The notes under the pieces were generated by a model. That model worked only from the letters and a program-made list of their open reading frames with translations, did not search any database and was not told the origin of the DNA. A stretch of 21,958 nucleotides of DNA, taken from the IMG/VR virus record IMGVR_UViG_3300047318_000148, positions 1 to 21,958 of that record; one strand, 5' to 3'. Positions within the stretch are counted from its first letter, which is position 1. Every line of letters begins with the position of its first letter. The translations under genes were made by a program, and so were the position numbers. Source of the DNA: a virus. This document shows positions 18,295 to 21,958 of this stretch, piece after piece.

Positions 18295-19077
18295 ATGCGG
18301 GATTACGGAAAGGTACACACGAGTTTTTGGGGCAGCGGGACGCTGCACGAGCTGGACTCAGATTCACGCCTCCTGGCGCTGTATCTGCTGACTTCCCCCC
18401 ACACCACGATGATCGGCGCCTTCCGCCTTCCGGACGCCTACGCCTGCGAGGACTTGGGCTGGACTGTGGAACGGTTGCGAAACGGTTTCGAAACCCTTTC
18501 CGAAATCGGCTTCTCTAAGTATTGCGAAAAGACCAAATGGGTCTGGATCGTCAAGTTCCTCCAGTTCAACAAGCCGGAGAACCCCAACCAGTGGAAGGCG
18601 GCTGCCAAGCTTGTTGCTCAGATTCCTGAAAACGTTTCTTTCAAATCCGCCGCCGCTGAAACGGTTGCGAAACCGTTAAACAACACTCCTGTTCCTGCTC
18701 CTGCTCCTGCTCCTGTTTCTGTTCCAAAAGCAGAAACCGAGTCCGCCGACCCGACCCACCAGCCCGTGCTGGACGCCTACCATCGGCTGCTGCCGAAGTG
18801 CCAAGGCGTGGCCGTGCTGGGCCCGAAGCGCAAGCGCCTGCTGGCTGCCGCTGTGAAGCAGGCGAAGCAGGTTTGCCGGGAGCAGGGCTGGCCGTATGAC
18901 GCGGACGAGTTTTGGGGCGCCTACTTCGCCGAGTGCGCCACTGACCCCTGGCTGCGTGGCGACAAGCCCAATCCGAACAACCCCGAGTGGAAGCAGAAGC
19001 TTGAAACCCTGATTGACGAGACGCGGTTTAGCGCCGTCATGGACAAGGCCATTGCGGCCATGCGGGGTGCCCAATGA
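18295..19077 (+). CDS. Replication initiator, lambda O-like winged-helix protein
   Basis: Residues 5-100 (SRLLALYLLTSPHTTMIGAF, EDLGWTVERLRNGFETLSEI, KTKWVWIVKFLQFNKPENP) form the winged-helix region seen in phage replication proteins. A Pro/Ala linker (NNTPVPAPAPAPVSVP, about 128-145) precedes a C-terminal helical domain (about 155-260) that would bind helicase. The layout matches lambda O, which binds iterons in its own gene and loads helicase. Candidate iterons lie within the first domain's coding sequence and at 18663. GGGGCAGG precedes the ATG, and the stop overlaps the helicase start (ATGA). It acts with the DnaB-type helicase that follows. Confidence 0.78.
   Translation: MRDYGKVHTSFWGSGTLHELDSDSRLLALYLLTSPHTTMIGAFRLPDAYACEDLGWTVERLRNGFETLSEIGFSKYCEKTKWVWIVKFLQFNKPENPNQWKAAAKLVAQIPENVSFKSAAAETVAKPLNNTPVPAPAPAPVSVPKAETESADPTHQPVLDAYHRLLPKCQGVAVLGPKRKRLLAAAVKQAKQVCREQGWPYDADEFWGAYFAECATDPWLRGDKPNPNNPEWKQKLETLIDETRFSAVMDKAIAAMRGAQ
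18473..18674. repeat. Iteron-like repeats in the initiator gene (candidate origin)
   Basis: Three copies of the 12-base GGTTKCGAAACC are present: GGTTGCGAAACG at 18473-18484, GGTTTCGAAACC (perfect palindrome) at 18484-18495 and GGTTGCGAAACC at 18663-18674. The longer direct repeat ACGGTTGCGAAAC is exact at 18471 and 18661. Lambda-type origins sit inside the initiator gene in this way. Confidence 0.48.
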
Positions 19078-20474
19078 GCCGCCGCAATGTGGAAGCCGAA
19101 CAGGCCGTGCTGGGCGGCATCATGCTGGCCCCCGATGCCTACTGGCGCGTTAGCGGGCTGCTGACTGCTGACGACTTCAGCCACCCCGGCCACGGCCTGA
19201 TTTGGCAGGCCATCCGTGAATCGCTGCAACCGTTGCCGGGGAGTTTGGCAACCCCGGTTGACCCGCTGACGCTTGGCGAGTGGTTCAACGTTCGCGGCAA
19301 GGCGAGCGTTGTGCAGAACGGCGCCTACCTGATGGAGCTTTACAGCACCACGCCGAGCGCGGCCAATATCGTCGCCTATGCCGAGATTGTGGCGAAGCGC
19401 GCCGAGGCCCAGCGCGTGCAGGACGCGGGCCGCCGCATCGCTGCCTGTGACAACTTCGCAGACGCCCAAGACTTGCTCGCCGAGGCAAGGCCGCAGCAGG
19501 CGCAGCGGGTCAAGACGGTTAAAGACGGCGTTTCGGGAATCCTCGACGCGATGGCCCTGCGGGCCAGTGGGCCGGTTGGCCTGTCGTGGGGCATCTCCGA
19601 GGTTGACCGGGTAATCGGCAAGCTGGTTGGCAGCCGCCTCTATGGCATCGCGGGCCGGGCAAAGATGGGCAAGACGACGGCCTCGCTTGCCCCGCAGCTT
19701 GCAGCAGTGCGGGCCGGTAAGCGGGTGCTGAACTTCTCGCTGGAAATGACGGTTGCGGAGCTGACGCAGCGTTTGCTGGCGTCGGTCGGTCAGTTCGACG
19801 CCGACTTCTTTGAGCGTGACGACGGCGTGCCGGATGAGGCGTGGCCGATGATCCATGAGGCGGCAAAGCAGATCATAGGCTCCGGCTTGATGATTGACGA
19901 CGAGCCCGGCCTGACGCTGGACAAAATCTGCGGACGCGCAACACAGATCCACATGGAGGAGCCGCTAGACCTCATCGTGGTTGACCACATGGGACTGATC
20001 CATCTGCCGAAGCGCGGCAACCGGAACGACGAGCTGGGCGAAGTCAGCTACACGCTCAAGAACCTAAGCAAGAAGCTGAACGTTCCGATCCTGGCGCTGC
20101 TCCAGCTCAATCGCGGCTTGGAGAGCCGCACCGACAAGCGCCCCACGATGCCGGACATTCGTGACTCCGGAAACATCGAGCAGGACTTCGACTGCATCGT
20201 CGGCGTGTACCGCGACGAGGTTTACAACCCCAACTCGCCGGACGAGGGGCATGCGGAACTAATCGCCATCGCCAATCGCCATCGCAAGGCGGCCACGGCG
20301 TTTGTGCGCGCACACATGGAGACGATGACCTATGGCCCAGCGACACGGGAGCGCCGCTGCTTCCCAGGCGGTACTGGATCGTCTGGAAACGGAGGCCAAG
20401 GCGGCGGCTTTGCGGGTTACGGAGCGAAGGGCGGCCAATCGCGCTCGTTTTCCGGAGTTCGCGGCAATGACTGA
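19074..20474 (+). CDS. Replicative DNA helicase, DnaB-type
   Basis: A 466-aa protein with an N-terminal DnaB domain (residues 5-115, EAEQAVLGGIMLAP), a linker, and a RecA-like motor: Walker A GRAKMGKT (194-201), FSLEM (221-225), Walker B LDLIVVD (298-304), Q344-L-N-R and DSGNIEQDFD (364-373). It unwinds the fork and would be loaded by the initiator encoded just upstream, with an ATGA overlap. The first 430 residues cover the usual phage DnaB fold. The last 36 are Gly/Ser-rich (GGTGSSGNGGQGGGFAGYGA) and overlap a second gene in another frame, so this tail may be constrained by overprinting rather than by helicase function. Confidence 0.92.
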   Translation: MSRRNVEAEQAVLGGIMLAPDAYWRVSGLLTADDFSHPGHGLIWQAIRESLQPLPGSLATPVDPLTLGEWFNVRGKASVVQNGAYLMELYSTTPSAANIVAYAEIVAKRAEAQRVQDAGRRIAACDNFADAQDLLAEARPQQAQRVKTVKDGVSGILDAMALRASGPVGLSWGISEVDRVIGKLVGSRLYGIAGRAKMGKTTASLAPQLAAVRAGKRVLNFSLEMTVAELTQRLLASVGQFDADFFERDDGVPDEAWPMIHEAAKQIIGSGLMIDDEPGLTLDKICGRATQIHMEEPLDLIVVDHMGLIHLPKRGNRNDELGEVSYTLKNLSKKLNVPILALLQLNRGLESRTDKRPTMPDIRDSGNIEQDFDCIVGVYRDEVYNPNSPDEGHAELIAIANRHRKAATAFVRAHMETMTYGPATRERRCFPGGTGSSGNGGQGGGFAGYGAKGGQSRSFSGVRGND

Positions 20475-20634
20475 CGCCCTCGGCCCGGACTGCAAGCTGG
20501 TGTGGGCGCAGGACGCGCAGGGCGAAATCGGGAAGCGGCCCGCGCTGGAGAGTCACCTTTTCGAAATCAGCGCCGAGACCTTCGACGCGCTGCGGCTGCA
20601 CGCGAAGTACATGGGGGGCAAGCGCCGTGGCTAA
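20332..20634 (+). CDS. Hypothetical protein overlapping the helicase 3' end (100 aa)
   Basis: Reads MAQRHGSAAASQAVLDRLET, then a charged helix (EAKAAALRVTERRAANRARF) and a folded-looking half (DCKLVWAQDAQGEIGKRPAL, ISAETFDALRLHAKYMGG). The first 143 bases overlap the helicase tail in another frame. GGAG lies 10 bases before this ATG. A second ATG at 20467 also has GGAG 9 bases upstream and would give a 55-aa protein with only 8 bases overlap. The RRAANRARFPEFAAM part reads on smoothly into the second half, which favours the long form. Function unknown; it is part of the replication operon. Confidence 0.6.
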   Translation: MAQRHGSAAASQAVLDRLETEAKAAALRVTERRAANRARFPEFAAMTDALGPDCKLVWAQDAQGEIGKRPALESHLFEISAETFDALRLHAKYMGGKRRG

Positions 20635-21097
20635 GGCCGCCAAGAAGCCCCGCCACGCTCTGCGCGTCATCCGTGGTGGTTACGCCCCGGCCGATGCCAG
20701 CACGGCCGCTGTGCTGCGCGATGGGCACCGCATCGGAGACCTCGTGTTTGCGGAGTTCACCAAGCCCCGCAATCCCGGCTTCCATCGGCTCGCCCACCAG
20801 CTTGGCGGGATGCTTGCCGAGAACCTGGACGCCTTTGAGGGCATGGGTTGGCACGCCGTCCTCAAGCGGTTGCAGATCGAGGGCGACATTGCGTGCGAAC
20901 ACATCGCGCTGCGCTTCCCTGGCGTTGGTCCCGTCGAATACCGGCAGGCCCGCAGCCTGTCCTACGAAAGCATGGACGACGCGGAGTTCAAGGCGGTCAT
21001 CGCGGCCATGTGCCGATACGTCGCAAAGACCTACTGGCCGACCTGCACGCCTGAGCAGGTGCAGCAGATGGCCTCGTGCTGGGTGGAGGCCGTCTGA
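20627..21097 (+). CDS. DUF1367-like phage protein
   Basis: A 156-aa protein starting at GTG, 8 bases inside the preceding gene. The block RIGDLVFAEFTKPRNPGFHR, the following helix, then HIALRFPGVGPVEYRQARSL and the AMCRYVAKTYWP end match the DUF1367 pattern of lambdoid phages, found near nin-region genes. No catalytic residues are known for that family. It lies between helicase and Ref-like genes, which places it among the replication and recombination accessory genes. The stop overlaps the next start (TGATG). Confidence 0.7.
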   Translation: MAKAAKKPRHALRVIRGGYAPADASTAAVLRDGHRIGDLVFAEFTKPRNPGFHRLAHQLGGMLAENLDAFEGMGWHAVLKRLQIEGDIACEHIALRFPGVGPVEYRQARSLSYESMDDAEFKAVIAAMCRYVAKTYWPTCTPEQVQQMASCWVEAV

Positions 21098-21372
21098 TGT
21101 GGAGCAAGAACAAAAAGGCGATGACCAAGGGCGAGCGCGCCCACGTCGATAAGGTCAAGTCCGGGCCGTGTGTGATCTGCGGCAACGGCGACTACAGCGA
21201 GGCGCACGAAATCGAGCAGGGTCTTTGGTTCTGCTCCGTGGCCCTGTGCGCCGACTGCCACCGTGGCCCGATGGGCATTCACGGAGACAAAACAATGTGG
21301 CGCATCCACAAGATGAACGAGATGGATGCGCTGAACGAAACGCTACGTCGAATCTATGAAGGGGTGAAGTAA
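21097..21372 (+). CDS. Zinc-binding HNH protein, Ref/YbcO-like
   Basis: A 91-aa protein with two cysteine pairs, C25-x-x-C28 (PCVICG) and C51-x-x-C54-H55 (LCADCHRGP), a histidine at EAHEIE (H37) and GIHGD (H62). This order is that of the Ref/YbcO-type HNH nucleases of phages; Ref of P1 is a RecA-dependent nuclease. The zinc pairs hold the fold and H37/H55/H62 are candidates for metal and catalysis. The ATG at 21097 overlaps the previous TGA; GGTGGAGG lies upstream. A longer start at 21076 is unnecessary. Nuclease fold is likely; the Ref-like activity is inferred. Confidence 0.72.
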   Translation: MWSKNKKAMTKGERAHVDKVKSGPCVICGNGDYSEAHEIEQGLWFCSVALCADCHRGPMGIHGDKTMWRIHKMNEMDALNETLRRIYEGVK

Positions 21373-21958
21373 TGACTACAGCAGAACAGATGAGGGAATA
21401 CCTGCGGACGGTCGGTGCGACCTGTAAGGATTCCATCGCTACGACTAAGCAGATTCGCGCGGCGCTGGGGCTGGACCGCAGCACGATGGGTTCGTGCATT
21501 AGCGACCTGAAGCGCGCTGGCTACGTGATTGGCGTTGGCAAGCCTGGATCAATGGGCTACTACCTCACGGGCAAGGTTCCCCCGGTGCCGATGACGGAGG
21601 AGGAGCTAAAGCAGCGGGAGAGGGACCGGAACATTGAGCGCCGCCGGATCAACGGGAGCGTATCGCGTGCCGAGTATTACGCGGCCTGTGCAGCGAAGCG
21701 GGAGGCGAATGCTGCCGCGCGTAAGGCGCAACGTAAGGCGACGCGCGATGCCAAGCGGACTGAGGGAGAGCAACTCCGCGCAGAACTGAAAGCCGCAGCC
21801 GCCAAGGTCCGGGCCGCCAAGAAGGTCGCCAAGACGGTGGCGAAGGTCCGCGCGGTGGCTGAGTCGAACTATCGGTTTACGTCCACGGCGCCGGTCAAGC
21901 AGCAGATCGCCCCGCCGCAGTCGGTGGAGGAATGGCTGGCACAGGGCGGCACGGTGGA
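21372..21958 (+). CDS. Winged-helix DNA-binding phage protein (3' partial)
   Basis: The frame opens at ATG overlapping the previous TAA and stays open to the end of the window (195 codons seen). Residues 20-68 (IATTKQIRAALGLDRSTMGS, then KRAGYVIGVGKPGSMGYYLT) form a winged helix-turn-helix. A basic helical stretch rich in Ala, Lys and Arg follows to about residue 160, then QSVEEWLAQGGTV, an SVEEFLARGG-like ending common in phage DNA-binding proteins. GGGGTGAAG lies before the start. A late regulator or antiterminator role is possible from its position at the end of the replication operon, but the C-terminus is missing. Confidence 0.72.
   Translation, partial: MTTAEQMREYLRTVGATCKDSIATTKQIRAALGLDRSTMGSCISDLKRAGYVIGVGKPGSMGYYLTGKVPPVPMTEEELKQRERDRNIERRRINGSVSRAEYYAACAAKREANAAARKAQRKATRDAKRTEGEQLRAELKAAAAKVRAAKKVAKTVAKVRAVAESNYRFTSTAPVKQQIAPPQSVEEWLAQGGTV

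Noticed and set aside
18921-19952. 343-codon open frame on the minus strand
   Set aside because: It lies opposite the clearly identified DnaB helicase and initiator genes and has no recognisable protein motifs.
1-21958. CRISPR array or insertion sequence
   Set aside because: No regularly spaced short repeats and no transposase-like frame or paired terminal inverted repeats were found.

Overview
The window is about 22 kb of a lambda/P22-type temperate podovirus. No chromosomal gene is visible. High GC, the style of the small early genes and the CII-like regulator suggest a host in the Xanthomonadaceae (Stenotrophomonas, Xanthomonas, Lysobacter or similar). That host call is an inference, not proven by the sequence.

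Left arm, + strand (1-8807): the end of the late operon. It holds a 2-oxoglutarate/Fe(II) dioxygenase-like protein (cut by the window edge) and a small sulfotransferase-like protein. Three DNA-ejection (internal virion) proteins follow, in the order and approximate sizes of P22 gp7, gp20 and gp16. The last three genes form the host-recognition apparatus: a tailspike adaptor, a large beta-rich tail fibre/spike, and a tail protein with an SGNH-hydrolase (esterase) domain. A two-gene minus-strand cassette of very small membrane proteins (4701-5011) sits between the gp16-like and adaptor genes. This is where P22 carries its immI/sieA lysogenic-conversion region.

Centre (8844-11306), minus strand: two small hypothetical genes and an HNH protein, then attP (the 3' end of a tRNA gene, 9983-10019) flanked by direct repeats that look like integrase arm sites, then int and an overlapping xis. 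Phage genes flank the att core on both sides, so the sequence looks like a circular, permuted or free phage genome (or tandem prophages) rather than a simple prophage end.

Leftward early operon (16616 down to 10063): small membrane and hypothetical genes, a recombination cassette (conserved 173-aa protein, YqaJ/lambda-Exo-type nuclease, SSB-like protein ending in an acidic IPF tail), an HNH homing-type endonuclease, a run of tightly coupled small early genes, then xis and int. Most genes overlap by 1-11 bases (ATGA, TGATG, GTGA), so the operon is probably translationally coupled.

Switch region (16664-17514): a short HTH repressor on the minus strand and a Cro-like HTH gene on the + strand, with a family of 19-bp operators, GCGTAAC-N5-GTTACGC. 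There are two at the leftward promoter and three between the regulators, each overlapping a proposed promoter element. A strong UUCG-loop terminator follows the Cro-like gene.

Rightward early operon (17571-21958): a CII-like regulator, two small genes, a lambda O-like replication initiator with candidate iterons inside it, a DnaB-type helicase, an overlapping small gene, a DUF1367-like protein, a Ref/YbcO-like zinc-binding HNH protein, and a winged-helix gene cut by the right edge. Packaging, capsid and recognisable lysis enzyme genes are not in this window.
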